The position numbers and the translations under genes are program-made. Shown piece after piece: positions 33,039 through 45,194 of a stretch of 64,000 bases of DNA. The notes under the pieces were generated by a model. The model had not been told where the DNA came from. It did no database searches and saw nothing but the letters and a program-made list of their open reading frames with translations. Every line of letters starts with the position of its first letter. Within the stretch, counting starts at the first letter, position 1. This stretch comes from Bipolaris cookei (taxonomy: Eukaryota; Ascomycota; Dothideomycetes; Pleosporales; Pleosporaceae). The stretch lies in contig NRSV01000015.1 of NCBI GenBank assembly GCA_002286855.1, positions 186,001 to 250,000 of the forward strand. The letters are read 5' to 3'.

Positions 33039-33276
33039 AGTATCCGAGTCACCGAGGCAAAAAGGTAAATGAATGTGTCAAGAGTCGTGGCTTTATTAAT
33101 CCTCTGCAATGTTGCGTAGCGGGAGATGCGTAGTGTACTGTGCCCAATTGGCGATTCTTTCTCATGCGCAGACCCGCATGCTAGCGTCTTGGCGGACCGT
33201 CTACAGTCTGATGCCTACGCCTATGGTTTGCTCTGCTCGACTGATCTCACATCAACCTTCTACACATTTACCAAAT

Positions 33277-34830
33277 ATGGCTGTTAGTATCAACAATACG
33301 GAGGCTGCATCAACAGCTAATCCCCGAGCCCGATGGTAAGCTACAGAAAGCTGAAGATACCCAAGCTCAGCGCTGATAGCACGCGATAGGAAGTACCTCG
33401 ATAGGTTCTTGACTCACAAGGGGCCTTTTACAGATGAGGATAGCTTCATGGCTGGTGAACAAGTCATTGAATACCTGAGCAATCTCAAAGTTCTGTAAGC
33501 ATGTTGTGTTTGTAACTACACAAAATGTTAACTAATCGGATGCAGCGTCATGTGAGTCTATCACCAAGCCCCAATTGAAATCTCCCTCTCTATTCACCAT
33601 GTTTCCTAACAAACCACAGCGGAGCAGGTGGTCTGGGCTGCGAGATTCTTAAAAACCTTGCCCTCTCAGGCTTCAAGGACATCCACGTAATCGACATGGA
33701 TACAATTGACGTCAGCAACTTAAATCGGCAGTTCCTCTTCCGGGCTTCAGACGTAGGAAAGTACAAAGCGGAAACCGCTGCCACATTTGTAGAAAAGCGC
33801 GTCAAGGGTGTCAAAATCACTCCGTACTGCGGCAAGATCCAGGACAAGGACGAAGCGTACTACATGCAATTCGGGCTCATTGTTTGCGGCCTAGACTCCA
33901 TAGAAGCAAGACGTTGGATTAATGCCACGCTCGTGGGCATGGTAGACGAGAACAACCCGGATTCGATGAAGCCATTGATCGATGGCGGTACAGAGGGCTT
34001 CAAAGGCCAAGCACGTGTCATCTTCCCCACCATGACCTCGTGCATTGAATGCCAACTAGACATGCACGCGCCCCGCGCCGCAGTACCTCTCTGTACACTC
34101 GCCACTATTCCCCGGCAGCCGCAACATTGCATCGAATGGGCGCACATCATCGCCTGGGAGGAGGAACGCAAGGATATTACCCTCGATACCGACGACCCAG
34201 AACACATCACTTGGCTCTTCAACAAAGCCGCTGCCCGCGCCAAAGAATTCAACATTGACGGAGTAACATACAGCATGACCCAAGGAGTCGTCAAGAACAT
34301 CATCCCAGCAATTGCCAGTACAAACGCTATTGTAGCAGCAAGCTGCTGCAACGAGGCGTTCAAGGTCGCAACTAACAGCAACCCTTTCCTGGGCTATCCC
34401 GGCATGGACAATTACATGATGTATACCGGAGATGACTCTGTATATACATATACGTTTGAGCACCAGAAGAAAGATGATTGTCCCGTCTGTGGTGCCGGAA
34501 ACATTGCGCGATCCCTCCAGATCCTCCCTAACATCACGCTGCAAGAGTTCATTGACGGGTTGGCGGAACGTCCAGAAGCGTACGTTTCACTTTTTGCATT
34601 GGCTATATAGGAATATTGTACTAATGGCATGATGTAGGCAACTCAAGAAACCCTCGATTCGCACAGGTGAAAAGTCGCTCTACATGCAGCTTGCAGGTCT
34701 GGAGGAGCAGACGCGGCCCAACTTGGAGAAGAAGATGGTTGATTTGGTTGAGGAGGGCGAGGAGTTGCTTATTACGGACAAGAGCTTCCCGACGCAGTTC
34801 AAGTACAAGGTTGTCTGGGCATCGAAATAG
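33277..34830 (+). CDS. UBA3: NEDD8-activating enzyme E1 catalytic subunit Uba3
   Basis: Five exons: 33277-33335, 33390-33494, 33546-33551 (6 nt), 33620-34579 and 34638-34830, giving 440 aa. With Ula1/NAE1 it adenylates NEDD8/Rub1 and passes it to Ubc12 for cullin neddylation. The tiny exon supplies the codons that complete the nucleotide-binding sequence KVLVIGAGGLGCEILKNLAL; skipping it breaks the frame. Also visible are DMDTIDVSNLNRQFLF, the catalytic Cys215 in VPLCTLATIPRQPQHCIEWA, zinc-ligand pairs CIEC and CPVC, and a C-terminal ubiquitin-fold region (SLYMQLAGLEEQ ... FKYKVVW). Length fits the family (human 463 aa). Confidence 0.95.
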
Positions 34831-35015
34831 GTTGGGTTGAAATAAGTTTCCTATTTAAACAGGTAGAGCACGAAAATGATCCATAGTGCAGTCTATGACT
34901 ATACTACATATAAAAATTCATGAAATAGACACAATCGGTCATCACATGTTCCTTCCATACCAATGCTTGATTGTCTCTAGATCATACAAGTATCACCCAC
35001 ATGCCCTAACCCCTT

Positions 35016-36057
35016 CTATTGTACAACAGCCTCCTTCTTCTCCACACCTTTAACCTCAACCGGCTCAGCCTCCTCAATCACTTCCTGACCAAACGGCTCA
35101 GCATCTCCATCCAGCACCCGTCGTACCCTCAAATGCGCCTCAGCACCAAACATGCCAACAACACCAATCCGCTTCTCAAGTGGCCCCCAAATCTTAACAG
35201 GCGGACTCTCGCCTTTGAACAGCTCTCGACCCGCATGTATCAATTCATTCGCAGAAAAGCTTCCCTTGGCATACTTGGGTTCATACGGGACACGATCCCA
35301 CTCTTTGCGCTGCAAACGGAGCAACTGCTGTGACATAGCATCTGAAATCGTGTCACCGAGCTCTACATCAGCGAGCCTCGTGCTCATGGATTCGTCGCCG
35401 CCAGATGTTTTTTCTCGCCTCTTGGGCCCCGCTTCGCCGCGGTTATTCCCCGCTGTACTGCGTTTCCCACCTGCCGCTGGTCTGCGGGCGTCTCGGCCGC
35501 GAAGATTGGGACCGCGAGTGGCGCCTCCCGGTGCTGAACGACTCATACGCAGTGTGGAGGGGGCGCGGACCATTTGGCCTGGTGGAGGGGCCGAGCCGCG
35601 GGTTATCCCTGGGCCTGTTGTGTTGCGTGCAGTGCGGGCGCTGGCGTCTTGCTGGGTTTCGGATGGAGCACCGTCTTCGGGGATGAAGCCATATTGGTTG
35701 GCTTGAGAGGTGGGCGAGCGGGGGGTTCGTCGTACCATCTGGCCGCTGGGGAAGGAACCTCGCGCGAGTGCGCCGGGCTGGCGGCGGTATTGCAGCGAGG
35801 CGATCTGCTTGAGGGCAGCGGCTGAGCGTACTCTGCGGGTATTTGGCGCTGCATTTGTGTCAATATAGCGGTTCTGGGGCGTACAATCGAAAGAGTGAGG
35901 ACATACGCTGGGTGGGCGACGCATCGCTGGGTTGCTCTTCAAGCCTCTTCGCCGAGCTGTGCAATGCTCTTGATGAGCAAGCCTGTACCGAGGCTACATC
36001 TGCTCCCAATGAGCGCCACAGCGCACCCATTGAAGCGTACATTTGTCGTTGAGCCAT
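35016..36057 (-). CDS. Mitochondria-targeted protein of unknown function
   Basis: Two exons, 36057-35907 and 35848-35016 (58-bp intron, donor GTATGT, acceptor GCAG), give 327 aa. The N-terminus, MAQRQMYASMGALWRSLGAD to SSRALHSSAKRL, is a typical matrix presequence with Arg, Ser and Ala and no acids. The middle is Arg/Gly/Pro-rich and disordered. The C-terminal about 100 residues look folded and conserved: LRLQRKEWDRVPYEPKYAKG, ANELIHAGRELFKGE, PLEKRIGVVGMFGAEAHLRV. I cannot name the family with confidence; a mitoribosomal or assembly protein is one possibility. An ATG further upstream (36190-36192) is in frame but would bury the presequence. Convergent with UBA3. Confidence 0.72.
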
Positions 36058-36455
36058 GCCGGAATGGTTAGCAATCGATTGTGCGATTGCACGCTCAACT
36101 CCAAACTTTCGGATCGCGAAGTCTTGGCAGAAGCAGGGACCCTTGCCCCAAGTTAACGCTCTGCACCACGTGCTCTGTGCTTCACTCTGCATATGACTTG
36201 GCGTTTACGTATTCACCATAAAGATACCCATCTCATCTCCACCTCCTCATACAAACCATTCATTCGTTAATGGTAAACAACACTTCCCACCTACCACTTT
36301 CACCGCCCACCCGACCCCAACCCTCTTAACACCCTACACATCATCTCTCTGGAATCCCACACTTCCCCATCTAACCGCCCTACTCCACCCAAACAAAACT
36401 CACACCGCGCCACCCCTTAATCACATCCCACACATCCATCTTACTTGGCAAAACA
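36058..36455. promoter_or_regulatory. Divergent promoter region of mitochondrial protein gene and CDC26
   Basis: 398 bp between two start codons. The CDC26 side is strongly pyrimidine-rich (about 36230-36450), as in fungal 5' leaders. No single motif is certain. Confidence 0.45.
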
Positions 36456-36635
36456 ATGCTCCGCCGCGCCCCCACCACAATCACCCTCACGCAAACCGAC
36501 ATTGAGCAGTGGGAAGCTGTGCGCCAGCGCAAATTGTACGAGGCGAAGCAGCAGCAGGCGGAGCAGGAGCAGCAACAGGCTAGTCGGGAGGAGGCTAAGG
36601 CGAGGAGTAAGAAAGATAGGATTATAGGTGCTTGA
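36456..36635 (+). CDS. CDC26: Anaphase-promoting complex subunit Cdc26
   Basis: A 59-aa single-exon protein. It begins MLRRAPTTITLTQTDIEQWE, matching the conserved Cdc26 N-terminus (M-L-R-R-x-P-T ... D-I-E). That segment in other species forms an extended strand inserted into the TPR groove of APC6/Cdc16 and stabilises it. The rest is a Gln/Glu/Ala-rich helix ending KKDRIIGA, comparable to the D-R-I-G end of animal Cdc26. It is short but has a strong family N-terminus, a pyrimidine-rich leader and a divergent promoter. Confidence 0.85.
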   Translation: MLRRAPTTITLTQTDIEQWEAVRQRKLYEAKQQQAEQEQQQASREEAKARSKKDRIIGA

Positions 36636-37382
36636 GAGCGGTGAGATGAGAAGGGAAGGAAAGGGAAGTCTTTGTATCTTTTGTTTTCCTCGTGGTCTAG
36701 AGGAGAGGGTGAAGAGAGGTGATATTAGGATTATTTGCCATCTTCAGGCCGCGAAAAAAAAGATAACAGGGCGTGAAAAGGTCCTCGTGTTACCCAAGTA
36801 AAAAAAGGGATTACATAGTACTTGGTATATTAGCCATCAATTTATGACACGAGACAAATGCAAAAAGTCGACACATACTTTCATCACAGCATTAGAATTA
36901 CCACATTAAAACCTAGAACTAGGCCCATCTACTGTAGCAAGTTTCCGCCCCGGGAAGAGTAGCAAGGGGCAAATAAGAATTTCATGCATACAAAACAGAA
37001 GAATACAGAAAAGAAACTACACAACAAGCATCACAACAAGGGAGTGACCAAAGAACACAAGCAAAGAAGAAAAAAGCCCTCGGTATATCCCATATTTCCC
37101 TCCCATCGTGATAATCCCTCTCCGTCAAAAGGAAAGAAAAAGAACGCCATGTAGAAAAAACGCCAAGAAGATGCTTTCGCACAACAGAAAAAAGGAATGA
37201 CATGCGGCCAGCGGATCTCATGGTCAAACCGCCTGCGGCCCCCTTCCTTTCTTCCCCATGTTGAAGCAGAGTTCTGTATTTCCTCCCCGCCTGAAAAAAG
37301 ACTTCATCAATCATCGTCATGGGTGAGCGCCACCCCGGGGTATATAATCCTTCACAGAGCGCTGGTAATCAGCGTCCGACTC
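36636..37382. other. Convergent 3' intergenic region
   Basis: Between CDC26 (+) and the DUF2406 gene (-). A-rich and T-rich tracts suggest 3' ends; no gene seen. Confidence 0.45.
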
Positions 37383-38628
37383 TTAATCCTTGCTGAACCG
37401 CTTCTTAAGCCAGCTCTTGCGCTTTTCACCCGCATTGCTGCTATTCTTGGATAGCATTTTAGGCCGTGTCTGTTCGGTGGCGAGGGCGTTGCCGTTGTCC
37501 AATTTGATGGGTGCTGGTGCAGGCTGCATGGCGTGTTTCGGGGGTTGCGGGGGTGAGCCGTTTAAATGCATACCGTTATGCTGAGGCGGAGGCGGTGCTC
37601 CCTGGGGAAAATGACCAGGGCGCTCGCCAAACTCCTCGAGAATAGGTCCTCTGCCAAAGTTATTGATAAAGGCGTATTGTGATGACAAATCTTGCTGTGG
37701 TGGCTGGACGGGTACGCCGCGCTCAATCGAGCTGTTCTCGCTGCTGGGGTCGTTGGAGTATGGACCGTCGCTGTGACTACCGTTGGAGCCGTTGGTATGT
37801 ACCGTGTCGCGGGATTTTTGGTATCCGTTCATGGGATAGACACCCTGCATACTCTGCCTGTTGGTCCATCCTGAGTCCGACTGCATCCGGTTCCCGTACC
37901 GCATCCGTGGGGGTGGTGGTCCTCCGCCGACAGGTCCGCCATAGCCGTGACCGTCCGCATAGTTATCGCGACCATATTGTCTCTGGGGAAAGTAGCTGGC
38001 ATTGGAGTGGCGGTTCTGGTCACTGTAGCCTCCACCATAGTAGCTACTCCGTCGGCTTTCATGGTCCGTGTTGTCGACGCGCATGGACTGCGACCGACGC
38101 CTGTATTCGCTATCAATGGCGGCTTCGAAAGAGCGGATCGTGTCGAGCGGGCGCTCCCATCTAGAACGAGTAGGATTGGAGAGATCAGGATCGACTGCGC
38201 CGTTCGTTAGATTGTGATGCTCAAAGCGCGATAGCAATGACAGCAAAGGAACAAAAGCACAACGTACCAATTGGGTTACCGGAGGAATCGGTATGCTGGA
38301 ATGAGCGTAGAGACTGGAGCGTAGGCTTCTCGAGCGCAGCGGCAACTGGGTAAAGCGGTCAGCAAAGGCCATGTCGAGCACTCAACAAAAGCAGGGTCGG
38401 GTAGGGCACAGCAATGCAAGACGCAGGAAGGGCAGCAGACATACTAGGCTGTAGCTCGTTCATAGCGTTGTTTGGATCCGCCTTTGAATTGGGGTCAAGG
38501 TGCTCGCTGAACTTGCGCTCGTGCTTGGAGGAAGGACTCTTTGGGCTCTTTGGCGCGGGCGGGTCGCGACTTTTGTTGCTGTGGAAGCTGAGGCCTCGCT
38601 GGCGCGGTTTCTGAGTCGGGTCCTCCAT
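37383..38628 (-). CDS. DUF2406-domain protein
   Basis: Three exons: 38628-38445, 38345-38268 and 38194-37383 (introns 99 and 73 bp, donors GTATGT and GTACGT), giving 357 aa. The joined N-terminal region carries the DUF2406 signature: ADPNNAMNELQP, then TLQSLRSFQHTDSSGNPI, DPDLSNPTRSRWERPLDTIR and SFEAAID. The remainder is Tyr/Gly/Ser/Pro-rich, low complexity and probably disordered. The C-terminus is basic (GEKRKSWLKKRFSKD), possibly a membrane- or nuclear-binding patch. Fungal DUF2406 proteins are soluble and of unknown molecular function; some yeast members are reported at the cell periphery. Confidence 0.85.
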
Positions 38629-40765
38629 TGTAAAAGCGGAGTCAGGTTCGGTTGGGGGAGCGCGCGCTTCAGTTACCCAGTTTTTTTTACTTTGTCTTTC
38701 CTTTTTCGCTTTCCCTGTTTTTAGGACGACGATTACACTTTGCTCCAACGAGGCTGGCGGCGGACGGGTATGGCGGACCAGGTCTGTGAGTGGGCGGCGG
38801 GTGTGGACGCACGCGAAAGTGATCCCAGCACGACAAGATGTGGGTAGTGTGGGTAGTGGGTTAAATGATAAGGCGAGTAGGACGGGGCTATGGCTATGAC
38901 AATGGGTGTCGCAAGAGCACACAAGGGATGTAAGAGAGACAGTCGCGGTGATTGCGGCGGGCGAGATAAAGTGGGTGGCCGGGACAATAGTACTTGTGGT
39001 TTTCTGGCATAGGACAGGTCAAGTAAAGTAAGCTGCGAATACGACGCGCGGTACGTAGAGGCTTCGCCCTCCCGGCCCTGCGACTTATCCACGACGACTC
39101 GTCATCAACGGCGCCGCCCAGCTATCCCGATTGGAGTCTAAGACGATCTACGTCCACAGCCGATCCACTTTCTGAAACGCAGAGAGCAAAACCCTGGCGC
39201 GGAGCTTGCTTCGGCCCTGGCCAAGCAAGACAACGGACAGATGCAAACGGACAGTCGGCAGATAGGCGTTTTTTGTTGCGCCGTAGGCTTGCCGTCTTGT
39301 CCACACACCCTCATATTCACTCAGATACCCACTGACCAGCGACAAAGAATGAGTGCATACATATCTTCTTAGTATGTCCATCGATCCACACCATCTGGGA
39401 ATCGCCCGATAGTATGTACATAGACTGCACAAAGTTAGACAGCATCGATAGTCCGTCTGCCAGATGGGGTCTGAATACCCGCGCGCCGGTCTCAGCCACA
39501 ATGATCTGACTTATGCCTTCGCCATCATCAATCCTGCCCAGCCTCCGCCTCTTCGCCACTCTATTTTGCATCTCGACGGGCGACAAATCAACAACAGAAG
39601 AGAAAAGCCTCCGAAAGAACTCCTTTCTATCACTGCCTTGATTGCTTGCCACTCCACAGCATCAATTGACATGCTCTCATCCACCAAAGGCAAACGCCAG
39701 ACTAGGACACACCCAAAGTGCCAAGCCCTTACCCCAGCCCGCCAGCAACAAAAACAACTCCCCAAAGGGTACACTACACACGCAAGCTACCCTGCACCCC
39801 CCAGCCCAGAACACACCCTCTGCATCAGCACTTGCATAATACTACTCCCTCCTCCTTGTCCTCCTCCTCTACCCTGGCGGCTACCTAGCTCACCCTTCGC
39901 CTCCCCCCCCTCGTTGCAATGAATACCCTCAGAAAGTAACCACGCCATCCCCCCAATCCCACTCAAAATCAAGAAATCACCATACTTTGGCATTAGCGTG
40001 TCTGGCCGCTTTGACAAGCTGGCACTCGGCATTGGCGCCAGCGCCGCGTTTAACACTACTACTAAAACCACGCACGCGCAAACTGCAACGTGTGTAAACA
40101 CATACACGGTAATGATGACATGTACCCGCGTTCATCGGCGATTGCGTAGCTCCATGGGTACTAAGGCGGGTGTATGCGGTCCTTGCATAATCTGCCACCC
40201 CTCGGCGCCATCGGCCGTCAAAGGAGCTGAAGTACTGTACGTAGTATGTATGTGTGTTTTTGCATTACTCACGTACACCCAGCTGGCTGAATGCACAACT
40301 ACTGTAAGCTGAATTTATTTCTCGTTCGATTGCCGGACCGGAAGAGCTGCCCGCTCCGAGCGGAGCCGAACACATGCCATTGCAAGTTGGTGAGTGATAT
40401 CACATCAGCTGATTTTTTCCGATTTCCCCGATCCCCCGTCCTAATGGTGGCTGAATCACGTGACTTATGCCATAACGGGAAAGGTGGTTTCGCATTTGCC
40501 TGACTCTTTTACATAGTAGTGTAAATAAGGTAACTCGATGCAGACGGTCAGAACTCAAGAAATTAAAGCAATCAAACAGTTCAAATAAGCTTATTTTCCA
40601 AATTTAAAAAAAGTTTTGTCCTGGATAGTTCATTTTATCTACCTTCACGCCCGTTTATTGTTTCTTTTTGTAGTTTGGTCCTTTGTTCATGTAAAATAGA
40701 AGAAACGCTCATTTCACTCCCAAAAGAGGCCGTGCAACCAAAAAATACGTCAGATTTGTCTACCA
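38629..40765. other. 2.1-kb intergenic region, no confident gene
   Basis: Between two minus-strand genes. A minus-strand frame at 39317-39652 looks protein-like (RRRLGRIDDGEGISQIIVAE) but has no ATG at its start and overlaps other open frames. I could not connect it to a spliced gene or a family. The rest shows no coding signal. From about 40500 it is AT-rich, consistent with the 3' flank of the dehydrogenase gene. Confidence 0.4.
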
Positions 40766-42640
40766 CTAGCTCTGAGTCGGCATATTGACCGACGCCTTTG
40801 TCGCGACTGCGTCCTCACTCCTCCATAGGCTCGTCACCGTCTTTTGCTGTGTGTAGAAGAGCAGGCCTGGCTTGCCGTAGAATGTGTTTGCCCCACCTCC
40901 TGCAACTGACTTCTTGTTGCCGGTGAAGGAGAACATGGGGAGCTGCGCTGCTGTTAATATCCGTTCGTATTCGTAGAGGCTAGCAGTCACACTTACAGGG
41001 ACTGGGATCGGCACATTGATGCCAACTTGACCTGCCTCAATCTCGCGCTGGAAACGGCCGGCAGTTGCCCCCGAGCGGGTGAAGATGGCGGTACCGTTTC
41101 CGTACTCATTTGCGTTAATCATGTCAATGGCCTCGTCAATCGTCTCGACGTTCAGGCACACGAGCACTGGACCGAAGATTTCCTCCTTGTAGCATTTCAT
41201 GTGGGGCTTGACGTTGGCGATAATGGTAGGGCCGACCTATGACTTCAATTAATCTGATGTACACAACCAAATGCCACGGCTACTTACCCAGTTGCCGTTG
41301 CCATACTTCTCAGACGGAGGCTTTTGGCCGCGTCCGTCAAGGAGAATAGTCGCACCCTCCTCCTCGGCGCTAGCAATCAGGTCTTCGATTCTCTTCTTAG
41401 ACTCTGGGCTGATGACCGGTCCAAGATCGGCGCCGTCTTCGAAACCACCGTTCATGGAAAGGTCCTTTGCGCGCTCAGCGATCTCAGGAACCCAGTCCTT
41501 TGTCTCACCAATCATGACCAAGGTACTCAAAGCCATGCATCGCTGCCCAGCTGCTCCGAAAGCAGCACCGGCAATAGCATTGAGTGCATGATTCTTGTTG
41601 CAGTCGGGAAGCACTGCAGCGTGGTTCTTGGCGCCCAAGTTGGCCTGTACACGTTTGCCCTGGGCGGATGCGCGTGCGTAAATGTATTCTCCAGCCTTGT
41701 TGCTTCCTACAAAGCTGATGGCCTTGATGCGTGGCTCGTCGATGATGAAGTCAACAGTCTTTGCCGAACCGTGAATGATGTTAATGACACCAGGAGGGAA
41801 GCCAGCCTTCTCGGCAAGCTCAGCCAGAATCATACATGCACCGGGGTCGCGTTCCGAGGGTTTGATAACAACAGTATTACCTGTCACAGCAGCAATGGGA
41901 ATAGTCCAGAGCGGAATCATGGCGGGAAAGTCTTGCCAGATACATTAGCAATATCCTTGCGTTGCACCTCAAGTCTTGCACTCACTGAAAGGACAAATGG
42001 CAGCCACAACACCCAGTGGCTCCCTGTAGCTGCGTGTCTCCATGTCCTTGGCCACCTCAAGCACTTCGCCCGTCATCTGCGTTGTGATACCGCACGCCGT
42101 CTCCGCGACCTGTAGGCCGCGAAGCACATCACCTCTGGCGTCCGCAAACGTCTTGCCCTGTTCGAGTGTGATACTGGCTGCTAACCTGTCCCAGTTCTCG
42201 CGGATCAGGTGTGTGTATTTGAACAAGATTTGCTGCCTGTGAAGCAAGCTCGTCTCCTTCCATGGCTTGAAGGCTTTCTCGGCGCTGTCCACGGCCGCCT
42301 TGAGCTCTTCATCTGTGCTTTGCGGAACTCGTGTCACCAGGTTGTTGGTCGCTGGGTCATGCAGATCAATCCATTGTGTAGCCTTGGAGGCGATAAACTG
42401 GTTATCGATAAAGTTCTGTGTGTCTGCCGGCGATTGGATTGGCTCGTGGTTCATGGGGTACGACTCGGCCGCTGCAGACGATGCTGGCTTCAGGTGCTGA
42501 GCGGTGGCATGCAACCGCCGAGCAGCAACCTTGCTTTGATTGATGGGAGTCAACATTCTGGTGCATAGAGGAGTTGCGCGAACCAAGGATGAACGAGCGG
42601 TCAGTGTTGGGAGGCGGGCCAGCGCTCGGCGAGACGCCAT
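40766..42640 (-). CDS. Methylmalonate-semialdehyde dehydrogenase, mitochondrial
   Basis: Four exons: 42640-41986, 41931-41288, 41236-40997 and 40942-40766 (introns 54, 51 and 54 bp, all GT-AG), giving 571 aa. This ALDH6 enzyme oxidises malonate and methylmalonate semialdehydes to acetyl- and propionyl-CoA in valine, pyrimidine and inositol catabolism, using NAD and CoA. The N-terminus is a long Arg/Ser/Leu mitochondrial presequence (MASRRALARLPTL...). Conserved parts: QWIDLHDPATNNLVTRVPQS, LEQGKTFADARGDV, ICPFNFPAMIPLW (restored by splicing), VVIKPSERDP, SFVGSNKAGEYI, the catalytic Cys350 in AAGQRCMALS, EIFGPVLVC and FTGNKKS. Length fits fungal members. Confidence 0.95.
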
Positions 42641-43288
42641 ATTGCTCTAGGTCAGTTGCCGGGTCGAGTGTAGGGGAATGCGATGCGAGAGCTCAACACC
42701 GACTTGAGGAGAAACCGAGAAAGTCCTGCGACGCAATCCACAAGGCGAATTGAACTATATTATTAGAGAGAACAAGTCCACGTGTTATCCAAAAAGCACC
42801 TCTACCTGTTAAGGGAAACTTGTTCCGGGCTACCGTTTGCAACCAACCGTCGGAGCTCTGGAGAAGGGGCCCCGCAGTCCACTCCCGAGGTAGCCCTGGC
42901 TATCCAAGGCTTATCCTCACCTCCGCGGCGTCTACCGCGTCTGTGTGGTCTGTGGCGTCTACAGGGTCGTACACTACTACCACGCGCCCTCAACACCACA
43001 TTTGTACCCCATACGAGCACATTTCGGTTTTAATCACATTGCTTGTATCATTGTGGGTAGTATCTTCAGAAATTGCATGCTTCATTTGCCTAGTATTAGA
43101 TCACGATACGGTAGCAATAACGCCATAGAACTCAAAATGTTATATAACCACAGTTCTGAAAAAAAGCTTCATGCCAGGTCAGGTGAATATCCTCCAGACC
43201 AAGTCGCATTCGCGAGGCATTTATGTTTTCCACACCCTGCACTCTCTCAACTAGATGTGCCTTTTGCAACGACACCACTGTCTACTAT
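42641..43288. other. Intergenic region
   Basis: Promoter of the dehydrogenase gene and 3' flank of calnexin, both on the minus strand. No gene seen. Confidence 0.45.
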
Positions 43289-45194
43289 CTATGAGGCATT
43301 TGCTCGTGTGTTACGTTTGTTGACCTCGGCCTGAGCCTTCTCAGATCCAGTAGCGACAGCTTCGGCGGCCTTGTCCTTGGCCTTTCCGGCAGCGTCCTTG
43401 GTCTTCTTTGCCTGGGCCTTGACCTGCTCTGCTGAGGGAGCACCGCCAGATCCAAGAAGAGCGGTGGCGAGTATGGCAATGATGGTGACAGCTAGAACAC
43501 CGATACCGCCAGCAACCTCGGGAACAAACTTGATGGCCTCAACGGGATCACGCTTGGCAATCTCGACAAAGAGGTTGAACTTCTCCTTAACATAGAGAAC
43601 TGGGTCATCCTGGAAGACGAGATCAGAGGGTGACTTGGGCTTATCGTCAGACTTGGGCTTAGTGGCCTCCTCCTCCGCCTTCTCAGCAGGGTGCTTGATG
43701 TCAAATGTTTCAGCCTTGAACTTCTCGGCGTCCTCGATGGAGTGGCCAATGTAGATGTTGTCGAAGAGAATGTCCTTGGACATGGTCCAGATCTCGAAAC
43801 CAATCTATGATAACGTCAGCGAGAAACTACAACAAATTAGACATAAGGAACTTACAGCGCCAATGGGTTCAAAGTTGGCCGGGGTCTTGTCCTCAAAGTA
43901 GTCAGGGTTGGCGATCTTGCGGGGAGCCCAGACACCCTTGTAAGCAGGGTTGTCGATGAAAGGAGCGGTCCACTTGCCCTTGTAGGCAGGGTTCTTCTTC
44001 ATAGGAGGCTCCCACTTGCCGCAGCCAGAGACTTCGTCACACTTGGGGTTGGGAACAGTGGGTGGGATCCAGTCACCATCCTCCTCGTCATCCCAGTCCT
44101 CGGGTTTCTCAGCCTCTGGGTCAGGAATGGTCTTGGGCTCATCCTCGAGCCAGTCCTCAGGCTTGGTAGCCTCCTCATCGACAATCTCAAATGGAGCGTC
44201 CTCGTCCCAGTCCTCGGGCTTGGTAGCCTCGGGGTCAGGAATACGGGCCTCATCAACCCAGTCTTCGGGCTTGGAGTCCTTGGGGTCATCAATCTCCTCT
44301 GGGGGGTTGACAGAGGGATCAAAGTCCTCAAGGAGGGTACCGTTGCGAGTAGACTCGCCGTCGATCTTGATCTCAAAGGTCTGGTCGGGCTTGACAATGA
44401 GAGTATAAAGGGTCGAAGTCTTGACGATACGGGCCATAGGAGGGTTCTTGAGGTGCTTCTCCTCATATTCGCCGGTCTTGGGGTTCTTGTGGCGGAAGAT
44501 GAAGTGGACCTAGAACGTCAGCATTGAAGTATAGAAGAGGAAGTCAATATTGCGTACCTTGTTGGTAGCACCGCACTTGTCGGGACCAAACATGATGATG
44601 TATGGCGAGGCATTGGAGAATTCCTCGGCATGAAGGGCCGCGTTGTCCTGGAGGAGCTTCAGGTATGCACCACCACAGTCAAGACCGTCTATTTTCATGT
44701 TAGAATGCCGATGCAGTCCAAATCCCAGCGACAAGACTCACTCTGAAGCTTGACTTCGTACTGAACAACGAGGGTGTTATCCTTGTTGTCAATGGCCTTG
44801 GGGAACTTTGCGGAGATGGCATGGTGAGCGGCCTGGTCCTTGATAACCAATCCCTTGTCACCCTCAATGCCCTTGAGCACAGAAGGCTCCTCGACGGCCC
44901 ATGTACCAACGTATGCCCACTCCTCTTCGTCATTGACCTCCTTCTTCGCATTTGAGCGTTTCCATCGAGTTTCCCAGTCGTCGGTGAATTGCTCGAGGAA
45001 GGGTGCCTTGACTGTTGTGGCCTAAAGGATTTGTCAGCGAATGCTTCTCTTGGATGAGCAGTCTGGGAACATACCTTGAAGGTAGGCTTTGTGATGGCAG
45101 ATGAGGGTGAGGCCTCGGCTTCGGGGGAGCTGGCGTCTTCTGCGCGCACAAAGGCGGCAGCGAGCGCAGCGGTAGCACCAATTGCAAAGCGCAT
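43289..45194 (-). CDS. CNX1: Calnexin, ER membrane lectin chaperone
   Basis: Five exons: 45194-45075, 45021-44742, 44688-44558, 44509-43856 and 43804-43289 (introns 48-53 bp), giving 566 aa. Calnexin binds monoglucosylated N-glycans on nascent ER glycoproteins and promotes folding. Features in order: signal peptide (about 1-18), globular lectin domain with VVQYEVKLQNGLDCGGAYLK and MFGPDKCG, then the P-domain arm with repeated (K/S)PEDW(D/V) motifs and GKW-x-(P/A)-type repeats (NPAYKGKWTAPFI, NPAYKGVWAPRK). After the second lectin half come one membrane span (GGIGVLAVTIIAILATALLG) and a short cytosolic Lys/Ala-rich tail. All conserved cysteines of the lectin half are seen. Single-frame exons with exact junctions make the model secure. 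Confidence 0.96.

Noticed and set aside
39317..39652. Minus-strand 111-codon frame as a gene
   Set aside because: Opens on GTG with a stop just upstream, overlaps other open frames, and no splice partner or family was found; kept only as a note in the intergenic entry.
41324..42115. 263-codon plus-strand frame
   Set aside because: Antisense to the methylmalonate-semialdehyde dehydrogenase gene, whose exons and junctions are certain.
44016..44408. Ser/Gly-rich plus-strand frame
   Set aside because: Antisense shadow of the calnexin P-domain repeats; repetitive only because the KPEDWD repeats are.
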